From Bryobacterales bacterium (GTDB lineage Bacteria; Acidobacteriota; Terriglobia; Bryobacterales; Bryobacteraceae): DNA of 22,454 bases. Made by a program: the position numbers and the translations under genes. Under the pieces are notes generated by a model, which did no database searches, was not told the origin of the DNA, and saw only the letters and a list, made by a program, of their open reading frames with translations. Below, piece after piece: positions 22,400-22,454 of the stretch. How positions within the stretch are numbered: the first letter of the stretch is position 1; each line of letters begins with the position of its first letter. Location of the stretch: contig PKZC01000413.1 of the NCBI GenBank assembly GCA_003132905.1, forward strand, positions 16,921 to 39,374, read 5' to 3'.

Positions 22400-22454
22400 T
22401 ATAATATCCTTCTTACATGAACTACCGGCCAAGTAGTCTTGTCTCACGCAAGAT
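22400..22454 (+). other. Possible promoter and start of a gene cut by the window edge
   Basis: TATAAT at 22400-22405 is followed 11 bases later by ATG 22417, which opens a frame MNYRPSSLVSRK running off the window. The spacing would make a leaderless or nearly leaderless message. There is too little sequence to say more; the TATAAT could equally belong to AT-rich promoter DNA of the minus-strand gene. Confidence 0.2.

Noticed and set aside
1..22454. CRISPR array, rRNA, or insertion-sequence transposase
   Set aside because: I found no regularly spaced repeats, no rRNA sequence and no transposase motifs in any frame.

Overview
This window looks like a chromosomal segment of a soil or environmental Acidobacteriota, most likely near the Solibacter/Bryobacter lineage. 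Three features point there: a very large Oar-type TonB-dependent receptor with an N-terminal carboxypeptidase-regulatory-like domain; a PSD1 (DUF1549/DUF1553) plus DUF1501 pair of secreted proteins; and many small secreted or membrane proteins spaced by long intergenic regions. The taxonomic call is inference from gene families. There is no rRNA or marker gene here to prove it.

Left part (1-4501). The 3' end of a thiamine-diphosphate enzyme gene (acetolactate-synthase type) is followed by scattered single genes. These are a WXXGXW-repeat secreted protein, a Fic-fold protein that lacks the catalytic histidine and seems to have a frameshift near its 5' end, a secreted HExxH metallopeptidase, a 97-residue secreted protein and a MauE/DoxX-type membrane protein. 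Two gaps of about 0.7 kb hold nothing I can name.

Genomic island (4502-8772). An intact tRNA-Arg(UCU) gene on the minus strand (8728-8804) has the last 45 bp of its gene, from the anticodon loop to CCA, repeated exactly at 4502-4546. The 4.2 kb between the two copies is therefore an integrated element. It carries a 508-residue large serine recombinase, a 68-residue partner, two small membrane proteins, a 287-residue membrane-anchored protein of unknown function, two diverged copies of a non-coding repeat, and short TTTTGTAG-type repeats near both ends.

Encapsulin locus (9243-12203). An Rrf2-family regulator with an Fe-S-type cysteine set converges on a two-gene minus-strand operon. The operon has a family 2A (SrpI-like) encapsulin shell gene overlapping, by 17 bp, the gene for a SufS-type cysteine desulfurase with an N-terminal extension of about 115 residues, which is the expected cargo-loading region. 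Together they are predicted to build a sulfur-handling protein nanocompartment. This is the most striking system in the window. The family is already known, but the pairing with a cysteine-rich Rrf2 regulator and a tandem duplication across the convergent stop codons deserve attention.

Right part (12329-22454). The TonB-dependent receptor is read on the minus strand. It is followed by an 820-bp intergenic region rich in dyads. A GAF-like/ANTAR RNA-binding antiterminator comes next, then a 309-nt structured leader. Downstream are genes for a secreted PSD1 protein, a Tat-exported DUF1501 protein and, after a strong terminator, a cytochrome c'-like protein. The layout suggests, but does not prove, that the ANTAR protein acts on the leader in front of the PSD1 gene. 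At the far right are two overlapping minus-strand small genes, one encoding a cysteine-rich zinc-finger-like protein.
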